Of a stretch of 64,000 nt of DNA, positions 23,201-34,161 are shown in pieces. Below the pieces are notes generated by a model. The model had not been told where the DNA came from. It saw nothing but the letters and a program-made list of their open reading frames with translations, and did not search any database. The stretch is taken from contig JACGWO010000011.1 in the NCBI GenBank assembly GCA_034509735.1, positions 21,312,979 through 21,376,978 of the forward strand. The letters are read 5' to 3'. The number at the start of each line of letters is the position of its first letter. Position 1 is the stretch's first letter. Both the position numbers and the translations under genes were made by a program. Source of the stretch: Sesamum alatum. Taxonomy: Eukaryota; Streptophyta; Magnoliopsida; Lamiales; Pedaliaceae.

Positions 23201-25324
23201 TTGTTAGCTCCTCTGGGTGAAAAGATGATGACCTGGCTTTTGCCAAGTTTCACTATACATACAGCAAAAGGTAATGGCTTTTGAATCATAATCTTTCTTG
23301 ATTCATTTCCACATTCTAGGTCGCATTAATTGCAGATGAGGAAAAAAAAAAAAAGGGAAGCGCGAGGCACACATAAAAGTTTACAAAGCTAGAAAATCGC
23401 AAGTAACATATCAAATAAAGGCATGATTATAGTCTAACTTGCCAGTTCAATTATGCAAGAGGCTAAAATCGTTAGCTGCAACTCTTTGTTAAACTGTATA
23501 TATAAATAACTATGTCGCAATCACATAAGGTTAACCGTAGGAACAGTTAGACAAAAAGAGAAAAGAAAAAGCACGAGCAAGATTTGTGATTTTTCCAATT
23601 CAACTTGAATTTTGATCAATTAAATTCTATTTATTGAGACGATATTTTGGGAGGCCTTTTAGTGGACTTCAGCTGAGTGTAGTCATTGGTTAAAGCTGTG
23701 TTTGATCTAACTTTACTGGCAATCAAACCAATAAGATTACTACTCTTTGCGTACATGCTGCAGGTTTAAAATTAAACTACTAATGGTTTTAGGTACATGG
23801 TATAACACTTTGCATTACCACATTTTTGGTAACGGTGCAGCTAGTTCAGTGTCATGATATTCAAGAATTCATCAAGATTTGGCATTTGAAAATATTGACT
23901 ACAAAATATCATGATCACATTACATTCTTGGTATTTGAGAAAGTTACACAGGAAATGATCTAAATGACTGCAAAAAACGGACAGTTAGCCATGTATTCCA
24001 GGCTTCAGCATAACTAAACAGTGGTTGACACTCAGAAGACACCATGAACCATCCAGATCTTAAAATTTCCAACACTGAAACTTCCAAACCAGATATAGTA
24101 CAAAACAGACAAAAAAGCATATACCATGTTAAAATCAAAAAATAATCCTAGGTTTTTAGTGAAGTTCTTTGATTCTATACTTTCATCATTGTTTTTCCTA
24201 TCACCATTGACACTGGTGAAATGTTCAAAATGATAGCTAAATTGCCAATATTTCTACCGAGACATCTCTGCCAACCATTGCCCCGGCGAGATGTAACTTT
24301 GTCAATCCTACCAACCAAGAAGCAACAGCAAACATTTCCTTGACATGAGTTAACTTTGTCCAGATCCAAACTCCAAACAATAGCATAACTATGACTTAAG
24401 GATGCTCATAATAGCCAATATCAAATAACCTTGTATTGACAAGATATAAGTGCTTCCTTCTTCTATTTATTTTATTTGGGTGTGTGGTGTGCGTGTGTAA
24501 AGCATCTAACAAGCATACAAGACAGATCATATTATGAAGCCACAGTTGAGCACAACTCAAGCAGCCTGCACTCCTATAGTAATATTTGCTTAAAGTACCA
24601 ACCATCTGAAGGTATTTATTCATCTAGCTTAAGACTGAGGTTTTCTAACCAAGACCGAAGAACACAGTTGATTCTGTGCAAAACCATTAAATGGTTCAGA
24701 ACCAGACACTCAAATCAAAGTGTCCAATTCACACAAAACAACTTAAGATGCTCTGGACAATGTATGGTATATTAAGCAATAGAATTGCATACTAAATCTC
24801 TCATAAACTCCCTAAAATCCCCAATATAAATTCAATATTTTACAATTTCTTAATTTTCCAACTTCCAAACCCCATTAAACTACTTGTGAACCTGTTATCC
24901 AATTTTCTCATCCAAACAAGAAGAATCAAATTCATCAAATACATGAGAAGGAAACAACACTAGCAAATCAAAAGCATGAAAGCAAACAGTTTTTGATTGG
25001 GTTCTCGTACAGTCTCAGCAAGTAAAAACCACTGCCTACCAAATTATACCTAGACCCAAGTCAAAATTTTAAGAGAAAATCAAAGAAAGTCGGTATCTTC
25101 ACCTTGGAAGATGCAAATCGCTTGCGAGGTCCGAAGGCAATTGGAGAAGTAAAATCACAACCAACAGAAGAAACGTCTGAAACAGAAAGCACCTTTCTTT
25201 GCAGTCCATGAAAGGGAGGAAAAGCCCGTTGAGAAGAATTGAAATTCGAAGAGAGTGAAGTTAACATTGAAGAAGAAGAAGACGACCTCAGAGAGTTGCA
25301 AGAGAACTTAATCACATCAGCCAT
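20205..25324 (-). CDS. ACHT2: Chloroplast thioredoxin-like protein, ACHT/TRXL2 type, 235 aa
   Basis: There are four coding exons: 25324-25103 (74 codons), 21611-21429 (61), 20704-20540 (55) and 20342-20205 (45 plus TAA). All junctions are GT-AG and all introns are phase 0. Residues 1-74 are serine-rich and basic with few acidic residues, as in a plastid transit peptide. Residues about 80-115 ([19 protein letters not shown]) match the ACHT N-terminal extension. The thioredoxin fold follows with active site WCASCR (about 125-130), [12 protein letters not shown], the cis-proline [10 protein letters not shown] and CSLAK. ACHT proteins are thylakoid-associated thioredoxins that oxidise 2-Cys peroxiredoxin and modulate plastid enzymes. 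WCASCR is, to my knowledge, the ACHT1/2 variant rather than the ACHT3-5 GCGGCK type. Intron 1 (3.5 kb) contains a Helitron with a nested MITE. ACHT1 versus ACHT2 cannot be decided here. Confidence 0.92.
21994..22729 (-). mobile_element. Helitron (non-autonomous), about 318 bp plus nested MITE
   Basis: On the minus strand it begins TCTATACTTTATTAATAAGG after an A and ends CTAG before a T, so insertion was between A and T. A 5-bp-stem hairpin ACTCA-TT-TGAGT lies 12 nt before CTAG. These are the three Helitron hallmarks. There is no Rep/Helicase. It lies in intron 1 of the ACHT gene and hosts the MITE at 22238-22655. Confidence 0.8.
22238..22655. mobile_element. MULE-type MITE, 418 bp, nested in the Helitron
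   Basis: Ends are GGGTGAATTACAAAGACC and TATTGTAATTCACCC. An exact 9-bp duplication TAAAATAAA lies at 22229-22237 and 22656-22664. Its interior matches the 2803-3226 and 4170-4624 copies (inverted TTTGTAA...TTACAAAC centre). Confidence 0.9.
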
Positions 25325-25865
25325 TACACAAACCCACAAACCCACACACAGAGGAGACTATGCAAAACAACCCTTTTCGTTTTCCTATTCAATCCCTTGC
25401 CCGAGAGCGTTTTGGAATTGGGTATCTGCCGAAAAGATAGCAGTAAATTTTTCTTGTTCTTACTTAGAAAAGTTGATGAATTCTTGTATGTATATACAGA
25501 GAGAGAGAAAGAGAGAGCGAGGGGATGTGTTGTATCAATGGAGAGGAAAGCAACAAGGAAAGGCAATTGGAGTTAGACTTTTGTTGGTCCCTCACTCACG
25601 CAGTTACACTCTTTGTGTGCGTTTCTGGAGAAAAACAGAAAGAGAGTGTCAAGTGTGAACAGCAACACTCGAGAGAAGAACACAAGAAATTGTGTGAAGG
25701 AGATTGTACCATCACCATGGAAGCAAAACGCCTTGAACAAGATTTTCTTTTTTTCTTTTTTTTTTTATTTTTTAAAATATAAATTACGTACTTTTCAAAA
25801 TTAGGTCTAATTATAAAAAAAAAATTATATACACACCCTTACAATTATAATTATAATTATAATTA
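25325..25865 (-). other. 5' UTR/promoter region of the ACHT gene
   Basis: Upstream of the ATG at 25324, on the minus strand, is a CT-rich leader (seen as AGAGAGAGAAAGAGAGAG near 25500-25518). The upstream boundary is a T run and AT repeats next to the MITE at 25866. Open frames on either strand here have no homology I recognise. Confidence 0.5.
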
Positions 25866-26414
25866 GGGATAATTACACTCTCCTCCCTTGACGTTTGGTG
25901 TAATTACATGTAGACCCATTATAGTTTGAAAAATTATATCTAGTACCTCTGATGTTTGCTTCTGTCTAACAAATATGTCTATCTGTTAGTCAAAATTCAC
26001 CGAATTTGTTGATATTAGTAAAAAAAAAATTGAATTAAAGGTGATATTTGTCATCGATTGACTTATTACTGACTTATCGTAGGTCAAACGAATCTTTTTA
26101 TGATCAAACTACGCGTATATATCGTCACATGTTAATGCATAAGAGGAGTTATATCTTCACCGTTATAAGGGTAATTTAGTCATAAAAGATTTATTTGGCC
26201 TGCATTAAGTTATTAATAAGTCAATTGAGGGTAAATATTGATTTTCATTCAGTTTTTTTTGTTAATATCAACAAATTCAGTGAATTTTAACTAACAGAGG
26301 GATCTATTTATTAGACAGAAACAAACCTTGGGGGTATTAAATGTAATTTTTCAAACTATAAGGGGTCTACATATAATTACACCAAATTTCAGGGGAGGAG
26401 AGTGTAATTATCCC
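25866..26414. mobile_element. MULE-type MITE, 549 bp, exact 9-bp TSD
   Basis: Ends are GGGATAATTACACTCTCC and GGAGAGTGTAATTATCCC, perfect inverted 18-mers. They are flanked by TTATAATTA at 25857-25865 and 26415-26423; the flank is low-complexity, so the TSD is less diagnostic here. It is a shorter relative of the 13765 and 18409 elements. Confidence 0.85.
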
Positions 26415-26539
26415 TTATAATTATAAGTACAACCATTATATAGTGATAAATTTTACAGGTACATTCCATGAGGTAATTATATCACACCCCGTAGGGTATA
26501 TTTATAATTTTGCAAATGACATGAGTGTTTGTTGATTAG

Positions 26540-27076
26540 GGCAAAAATTATATTTTTAGTCTCATATAATAGATGGATCGATAATTTTTGTCCCCTTCTT
26601 TACAGGATTACCAAAAGTGTCCCAAAATTGAAAAAGTTAAACACATTCAATTCATACTAACGCGCACATGCATAGCACTAGCATTTGTCGTTATCTTTTT
26701 TTTAGGGTAAAGTTACTAATATGAGCAGTTTAAGCGGCTCATATTTAGATGGTAATAAGTTTAACAGAAAATTTAGTCCATAGGATAGGGGGTGACATTT
26801 TTAGTCCCTTGTTTTACTGGATCACCAAAAACATCTCAAGATTAAAAAAATTGAACAAATTTAGTCCTATAGATTTTTACTAACGGGCAGTGGCCACTTT
26901 TAACTAACGGACACGCTCACAACGCGTGGACTTGTTGGTAGTGTTTTTACAATAAAGTTAGTATGAGACTAAATGTATTCAATTTTCCTAATTTTTAGAC
27001 TTTTTGTTAATGCAGTAAAACAGGGGACTAAAAATGTTGCCCGCCCTATCCTATGGACTAAAAATGTAATTTTGCC
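26540..27076. mobile_element. MULE-like MITE, 537 bp, GGCAAAA ends
   Basis: Ends GGCAAAAATTATATTTTTAG and CTAAAAATGTAATTTTGCC are inverted. The flanking 9-mers GTTGATTAG (26531-26539) and GTTAATTAG (27077-27085) differ at one base. The interior reads the motifs TTAGTCC and CAAAAATG in both orientations. Confidence 0.75.
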
Positions 27077-27999
27077 GTTAATTAGATATAACCTTCGAAA
27101 TATCAATGTAGATTTTATGTTCAAAATTTAAGATATCTATACTATATATAATTGAAAAGGGGTGAATTGGTGTCTCAATTATTTTGGCATGTCAATTTTA
27201 ATATTTAACTTAATTTATTAATTTATTTATTAATTTTCCATCTACCCACTCTTCAAAACCCCCACCCCACTATCTCCAACTGTAAAACTACCTTTGTAAA
27301 TAATTATTTACTGTTAGCTATTTTTATTTTTCTTTCTCTCACTTCAAAATTTTCTCTTTCAAAATTATATATTTTTATCTCACTCATTTTTATATTATTA
27401 TTTTGTCTTAACATTTATTTAATCTCTCGAATACATTTCAATATTATATTAGCTTGTGGGCGTAAAAGGGGTGTTTCTACTATGTTTTTGCCTTTTTATT
27501 AGGTTAAATTACTCGTTGTAGCACACTGTCCCTACATACACATAATAAATAATTGTTTACGTTTTAAAATAATTATAAATAAAATTAAATATATAAACCT
27601 ACACATTACATTTCAGAGGAAAAAATAAATAAAGAAAAGAAAACCAACTTAAGGCATTATCGGTACAGTAAAAAATTGGTGCATTAATGTCACAAACCGT
27701 AATTTGTGACTGTAAAATGCCTTTCTTGTTATATTAGTATAAATACTATGCGTCCCTGAAATATGTTTGCAGTTGCATCCGCTTCATAAAGTGAAGTGAA
27801 CAAAGTTATATATCTCTTGCAATCGTCGATGGTGGTCCAATCAAAATGTTCGTGCGTATAAAATTAAACATCGACATAACCAACTCGAAGGGACTAAGTA
27901 CGGAATAAAGAACAGATTTAGACTCCAGAAGAACTAACTTAGCTGAGAAGAAGCTCAATGATGTTGGGAAAAGACTATAATGATCTAAAAGTAGTTGGT
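27077..27999. other. intergenic; possible decayed Helitron start at 27131
   Basis: TCTATACTATATATAATTG at about 27131, preceded by A, followed by GGTGTCTCA text shared with the 5' part of the 21994-22729 Helitron, suggests a related element on the plus strand. I could not find the CTRR 3' end. Nothing coding is seen in the remainder. Confidence 0.4.
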
Positions 28000-29215
28000 T
28001 GATGCTGATTAGGGGAAATTATACGATATATTCTTGTGTTTATATCCCTATTTTTATCTCGATATGATGCTTGTTTTTGGATACTTTGTGACGTTTAGGA
28101 GCTTTCGTGGAATAAGATGCGAATTCAAGCAAAGAGCTCAAACATAAAGGAAAGAGTCAAAATTCTACAAACCGAGCACAAGTTAGCCCGTGACCCACAG
28201 GCTATCAGATATTTGATTTCAGAAACACAAATCACATAACCCATAACGCACAGGTTATTAGATATTCCCTGTGCGGAATTTTCAGATGCGCTGACATGTA
28301 AACCTAAAATTCTGATTTTAGGTCATTTAAAAAGAGATTTTATTTTCTTTGTAATCTACCTTAGAGTTTTGGTAAGAATAGGATTAGGAAAGGAGAAGAG
28401 TTGTATGGTAGGTAGAATCCTACTCCTTTCCTACCTCAGATAGAACTCATTATATAAGGAAAAAGGGATGAGAAGAAAGGGAATCGATTTTTCTCAATCT
28501 TTCTCTTTAGTTTTAGTTAGAATTAGGATGAACTAATCTCTTTTTGTGCTTAGGCTTATGAAAGCCTAATTGATACAATGTGTTAAATGTTTTCCGGATT
28601 AATCTAGTTGCTATTTTTCGCGTATTCCTGAATTATTGTGTTTGTTGCTATTATTTGAGAGCTCGATCGTCTCTTAGATTTTCTTAATTATGTTGAGGAA
28701 CCGAGAGGGAATTTAGCATAGTGGATAGAATAATTCATGTTGTGGGTTGAATGATGTGCAGACATACACAGACAGGATCTATCCTATTCCATAGGTTTTT
28801 TATAAATCTTAATGCATTATTGTCACGAGCTTGGAGAGGAGAGATCCCCTAATTCCTTGATAGTATTAGGTTTGGTATAGCTCGAGAGTGTATATCGGAT
28901 TAAATTAGAAAAAACCTCAGTGTATGAAAATACTTGTTTGTTTGATTGATCCGTTAATATTGAATGTGTTGTGTTGATTAGGTGGACCTATAGCCGTAGC
29001 ACTTCTCTCTAAATCTGTGTTTTGTCTCAAACGTAATTGCTTGCTAAAGTTGATTTTATTGCTTTTTAGTAGTTTCAGAAATCATTCAAACTTTCGATCG
29101 TCCAAATAATGAGGGATTAGTCATAGTTGTGGTAATTGTTTTATTAAATCCTCGTGGGTTCGATATATTTTATACTACTTGATAGCTAGTTCACTTGTTA
29201 GTACATATTTTTGCA
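28000..29215 (+). mobile_element. putative solo LTR, about 1.2 kb
   Basis: The segment has the composition of a plant LTR. It starts near TGATGCTGATTAG. A TATA box lies near 28452 (CATTATATAAGG). A transcribed-looking R/U5 follows, ending with the common gypsy-LTR phrase around TGGGTTCGATAT and a final TTTTTGCA. No primer-binding site follows and no gag or pol is present, so it would be a solo LTR. I could not find a 5-bp duplication, so the borders are approximate. Confidence 0.45.
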
Positions 29216-29619
29216 ATCAGATGCAATGGTATGAGGAACAGATGAGGTCCATGCTTGATTGTCAAACAAAAGCTAAAAAGATTAAGGGTAAATTACAACG
29301 AGCTCTCCTTAAATTTAACATAATTACAACGAGAAGTATTCGTAATTATAAGAAATCTCAAAAGTAACTCATTGTGATTTGTCCAAAGAGAAATGAAAAT
29401 CAGACAGTTGATGAATAATTTCCTTCTTGTTTTCTCCTTTTTTATGTAAGCAACGACCCCTAGTAATGTCGAGATTTGCAGATTTCCTGTAATCATAAAT
29501 AGAATTATCATCCTCAATGTGTTGGAGAACATATCTCTTGCAGTTGGCTAAGCTTTTTGTAAGATCATGTAAGTTCGTAGATTTTATAAGATGTTTTTTG
29601 AGTTCACAAAATGTTCGAT

Positions 29620-29654
<35 letters not shown>

Positions 29655-30090
29655 AGAAGCTATTGGAGCGTTCAAATAAAATAAAATCATGAAACTTATA
29701 ATGCTCTACTAACTTGATATAATTTTTATAAGTTGGAAGCTCGTTGTTCGTTTCAACTCGTGATATCTTATTTTTTGATCTTACAATCTTCTTTTCTAGA
29801 AAAATTACCAAACACTTAATGATGTAGGAATAGTACTTGTTTATCTCAACTGGGAGGGTCATAGAGACAACACACAGTTTCCATATTCAGACACCAGGTG
29901 AATGTTACATGCAGCAGATATTACACAACATTCTGGCTGCAAAAACAACTAACTGAGTGACGAAAAATATCGACCTAATGTTACATAACAGACCTGTTAA
30001 CCGGAAAAGTTCATCATCGTTGAACTCTAACGTCCTAATCCGGTCTAGTATCCAGGTACAAGTCCATTTCATCGAACATGTAGTCGTGTT
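29216..30090. other. intergenic and 3' flank of the NPP gene
   Basis: At 29286-29360 there is a fragment of a MULE-MITE end (GGGTAAATTACAACGAG). A T run spans about 29622-29647. The 3' UTR of the minus-strand phosphodiesterase should lie between about 29880 and 30090. No other gene is seen. Confidence 0.5.
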
Positions 30091-31557
30091 TCAATGGCTA
30101 GGCAAGAGAACACTCTGTGCGAACGACGTTGTCCCATTATTCGGAGCTCCTTGAATGTTCAGGATCGTCGTAACCAGGTTGTATATCTGAACGTTCTCAA
30201 AAGACGGAACTTTCCTGCCCCTGGCAAATTGAGGTCCATGAGCAACAAAGATAGTCCTCATGGAGAAAAATGCGTTGTCGTATCCGTGTGCTCCTCCACA
30301 TTCTTGCCGTCTTGATCTCTTCTGCTCCACCGTGAATCCTTCATCCACCAGCCCTATAATTGGTGGGATTCGATTGCTCGCTGAATAATGCAATCTAACG
30401 GGCAACTCCTCCTTGAGAAAAACTCTCAAATATTCACCGTTGTTCACACTCCCTGACTTCAACCCCTCATTCATCTTAGCCACAACGTCCTCGGACGAAT
30501 AACCAGGGGGCGGACGAATCGCAAGCAATGGACTGTAAGATTGAACCCATTCTTTCGGTATCTCAATCCACTTAGCTAGATCATCTAAAAATATAAGCTT
30601 TTTATCACAAGTACCAACCATCCCATGATCACCAACCATGATGATATTCACATCCTCAAACACCCCTCGTTCTTCCAAACCACGAATCAGCCGCCCGATC
30701 ATTTCATCTATATTGGCAACAGCTTCAGTGATCTGAGGATCATCAGGGCCAACCTTGTGACCCTGATGATCAGGGTCCTCAAAATACAATGTCATGAATG
30801 AAGGGATCTCATCACTAGGCAAATCAAAGTAGCTCAAAACAGCATCAACCCTCTCCTCAAACGGCACAGAACCATTATAAAACATACAATAATCCTTAGG
30901 ACAATCCCAAGAACCTTTCTTTACCTCAGAACCCGGCCAGAAGTACGTTGACGCCTTCAAGCCGTGATTCGCCACAGTCTCCCACAGCGGCTCGCCCAAC
31001 CACCACTTGGGCTCGTGGCTACGCATTGTGAAGCGATCACCTGTTTCAGGATCAGTGAAATAGTTATTGATAATTCCATGGTAAGCAGGGTATAAGCCCG
31101 TGACAATGGAGTAATGGTTGGGGAATGTCAGCGTTGGGAACACCGGAATCAATCCCACTTCAGCTTCAGTCCCATTTTGAATCAGTCTATTGATATTCGG
31201 CGTATCCGTCTTGAATTGATACCCGAATCTGAACCCGTCCGAGGAAATCAGTAGAACAACTGGGCTTTTGAGCTTTGAGAGCTTTCTTGAGACCTCAAGA
31301 ATTGAATCAAGTTTGACTGACGAGGCTGAGGAATTAGAAGCAGAGAAGAACAAGAAGCCAAAGGCAATGGCTGCAGCAGTCGAGATAACGAGAGAGATGA
31401 AGAGAATTCTAGCAGTGACTGATTTTGGAGGAGAGTCTGAGGATGAGTATAACAGCGCTGTGGAGGAAGAATTTGCAAGTTCATCTTCATCTTTTGTTGA
31501 GATCGGCATTGGGTCCTTTTCGTTTGGGGTTAAGATGGATACTGAACCAGAACCCAT
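30091..31557 (-). CDS. Nucleotide pyrophosphatase/phosphodiesterase (NPP/ENPP), 488 aa
   Basis: A single-exon type II membrane ectoenzyme of the alkaline phosphatase superfamily, hydrolysing nucleotide sugars or NTPs to nucleoside monophosphates. It starts at the first in-frame ATG (31557, MGSGSVS). The frame stays open further upstream but has no ATG. Residues about 48-72 form one membrane anchor (ILFISLVISTAAAIAFGF) after a short cytosolic tail. The catalytic domain shows the metal ligand in ISSDGF (D107), the nucleophile in FPTLTFPNH (T144), DPDHQGH (D263, H267), GDHGM (D310, H311) and GGAHGYDN (H424). All two-zinc ligands are present, so an active enzyme is expected. Length fits plant NPPs (about 490 aa). 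Plant members act in the secretory pathway and plastids, but the substrate here cannot be told. It lies about 4.8 kb from ACHT and is transcribed in the same direction. Confidence 0.95.
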   Translation of the reverse strand: MGSGSVSILTPNEKDPMPISTKDEDELANSSSTALLYSSSDSPPKSVTARILFISLVISTAAAIAFGFLFFSASNSSASSVKLDSILEVSRKLSKLKSPVVLLISSDGFRFGYQFKTDTPNINRLIQNGTEAEVGLIPVFPTLTFPNHYSIVTGLYPAYHGIINNYFTDPETGDRFTMRSHEPKWWLGEPLWETVANHGLKASTYFWPGSEVKKGSWDCPKDYCMFYNGSVPFEERVDAVLSYFDLPSDEIPSFMTLYFEDPDHQGHKVGPDDPQITEAVANIDEMIGRLIRGLEERGVFEDVNIIMVGDHGMVGTCDKKLIFLDDLAKWIEIPKEWVQSYSPLLAIRPPPGYSSEDVVAKMNEGLKSGSVNNGEYLRVFLKEELPVRLHYSASNRIPPIIGLVDEGFTVEQKRSRRQECGGAHGYDNAFFSMRTIFVAHGPQFARGRKVPSFENVQIYNLVTTILNIQGAPNNGTTSFAQSVLLPSH

Positions 31558-33567
31558 GTGATCTAGTTCTGAAGATAAAGCTTTGAAACTCGAAGAACCC
31601 TCCAAGATTCTTGGATTTGAGAGTATTTTCAGGTCAACGAGAGAAGAGATCTTAGATGGGTTTCCGAAGAAATTGATGGGATTTGGGAGAAATTGACCAA
31701 GAATGGAGTGTTTCAAGAATTAGTTTAGTGATTGCATTTGAAGTTTCTGTTCTGCCTTCTGCTGCAGTCGAAGGAAAGAGGAGAGAAGAGGGAGTTTGTT
31801 CGTGGGAATGTAATCGGAGTGAAGGGAAAGGACGGCGGAGTAGTTATTGGGGAGGCGGAGCCGCCGAGCCGGAGGATGTGTGTGCTCCAACTCCAATAAG
31901 GGTTGCTGAATCTATTTACAACCTCATAGAGAGCACTTGGTCCAAACACATTCTCGTGTCAACATTTTAATGGAAAGTTGTTCATCTGTCAGGCTGTCCC
32001 CCCTCTAAAAAAATATTTCTAAAGTGTTTGAAATGTTATTTTTTAATATTATTTTATTTTAATAATTTTTTTTTACTTTAATAATAGTTATGGATTGTAT
32101 ATAGGTACTCGATATTAATGATTAGTATATGATTGTTATAGTTATCAATAATTATTAAATATAAATATTTGATATTGATTATTGTAATTGATCTACTAAA
32201 AAAATGTTAATTTTTGTTTTTAGAATTGCTGCAAAAGCACTTTTGATCCAAAAATTAGTAATAACTTGGAAGTGCTTCTAGCTGTTTTTATTTTTTGTAA
32301 ATAAATTTAATTTTAATTTAAGTTTATTCTTTTTATTTATTTCGAAAAATTTCATCTGAAGTCGATGTTTAGAGATTTCACATGATTTGAATAATTTAAT
32401 ACTAATAAAATTTATAATTTTATATATTTAATATTTTAGAATTTTTATATTTTATTTTCTATATTATCTTATACTATTACTAATCATAGAAAAATATAGA
32501 TTAATTTGCTATGATTAATTAATAAAAAATTATTTTTTTGATAATTATGCAAGTCTATTTATTGTGTATGGATGAACAATTATATTACTTAATGGGAGCA
32601 TTATTGAGTTAAGCATTCAAATTTTCTATTAGTATTCAATATTTTAATAATATACAGGACAAATATTTGTAAAAAATTAAATATGAGATATACTAATTGA
32701 ATTAAATTTCATAAATTTTTTTTAGGAAAATAATTATTATTAACAAAGACAAGTGCAAAAATAGTATCTTTTAACGCATATGGACAAAATGGTTTTTAAT
32801 TAATTAAACTTGTTTTAGAATTCTTTTTTTATTCTCCATAAATACTATTCAATTTAGCTTTTATATATCCGCTTTTCACCTTTTTTTCACAAATTCTATC
32901 CTTTTCTTTAAGTGGCAAATTGAAAATTTTTTTTATAAACCAGTCAATGACAATTCGATAAGAAAATAGCTTTAAAAAAATCGAAATTGCACAGTGATCA
33001 TCCCTAGCAAATGGTGCCGATAGTAAGCAAGAAAGAAGCTAATTGACATAAAAAAATGTGTAATCGTGCAAGCTCAACTATTTCCTTATTTGAAATAACC
33101 TTTTTTTTTTTTTTTTTAAACTTTTCGGCCAAAAATGCTTTACAAGGTGACAACGATTTAGTTGTTAAATTTCCCACAAAATAAGAATATATTATAATAA
33201 AACAAGAACTCGCGTATTTTTAGTTGTAAGACCCTACTCACTTAGACCCAACAATCCTCTTCCATGGTCGTCAATCACATCACATAGATCCTTTATTGGC
33301 TAATTTTCGTACATAATCAAATTGTATCTAAAATATCTCTTATATGATTACCTCGCCAATCAGATAATAAATTGTAGCAGAACATATTTTGCACAAGAAC
33401 TTACACCGATGCACATGGAATGAGATATTATCCATATGAATATATACATCATATGAACAAGTCTATCAGGATTATTGAAATCTAACCTCAACAATTCTTG
33501 ACTTAAAACTTTAATGTATCAACACAATATACTATATAAATATACATTATTTATCATTAGTTATAAG
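31558..33567. other. NPP 5' flank and AT-rich intergenic DNA
   Basis: From 31558 to about 31980 the base composition is higher in G+C and is the likely leader and promoter of the minus-strand NPP gene. From 32000 to 33567 it is about 75-80% A+T. No gene or delimitable repeat is seen. T runs occur near 33098-33118. Confidence 0.5.
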
Positions 33568-33812
33568 AGTGTAGTCCTTTTATTTTTTTTTTTTACAGGA
33601 AAATTAAAAGCTTTTATAACCATCAACAACAAAAATAGTCTACAACAAACCGGAAGTAAGAACAGAGCTTTAGCATTACACAGATCTAAGGCGACCTCTA
33701 TGTTATCAAACCACCTCTTTTATTTGGAAAACATGCCGCTGGAGGATGAGTTTTCCTTCAAACAACAGTGAATTCGTATGACCCCAAATAGCCTATAACA
33801 GTGTTACAACTA

Positions 33813-34076
33813 TGAAGAAGTGTCAATTGTTGCAGTGAAGTCGCATCCACCACCAGCCAACTAAAGTCGCGTTTTCATTTTTGTGTACAAAGCTGTGAGT
33901 CAGTTGTGTTAGTTGTAGACATGTTTTTTCTTCTCATGCCAGCTTTCCTCTATAAATAGACTAGGTAGGCTACTGCGGCAAAGGTACTGTATACAGAACA
34001 CTCTCTCCATCAAACCCAGATCTAATTTCCATAGAAGAAATGTCTTTAGATTTTTCCATTCTTTTACATTTGCTCA
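33813..34076 (+). repeat. copia 5' LTR
   Basis: It begins TGAAGAAGTGTC and ends TTTGCTCA. A TATA box CTATAAATAG lies at about 33951-33960. It is followed directly by the tRNA-Met primer site. Confidence 0.92.
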
Positions 34077-34161
34077 TGGTATCAGAGCCTTTCTCGTGAA
34101 GGTCTCTATACCTTTAGTTTCATTTCGTTGTTTTTTGGTTGCACTACCTGGCGTTCTTCCA

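Noticed and set aside
25239..25804. Plus-strand ORFs upstream of the ACHT gene
   Set aside because: They are antisense to the transit peptide exon and leader, and show only low-complexity or purine-rich text.
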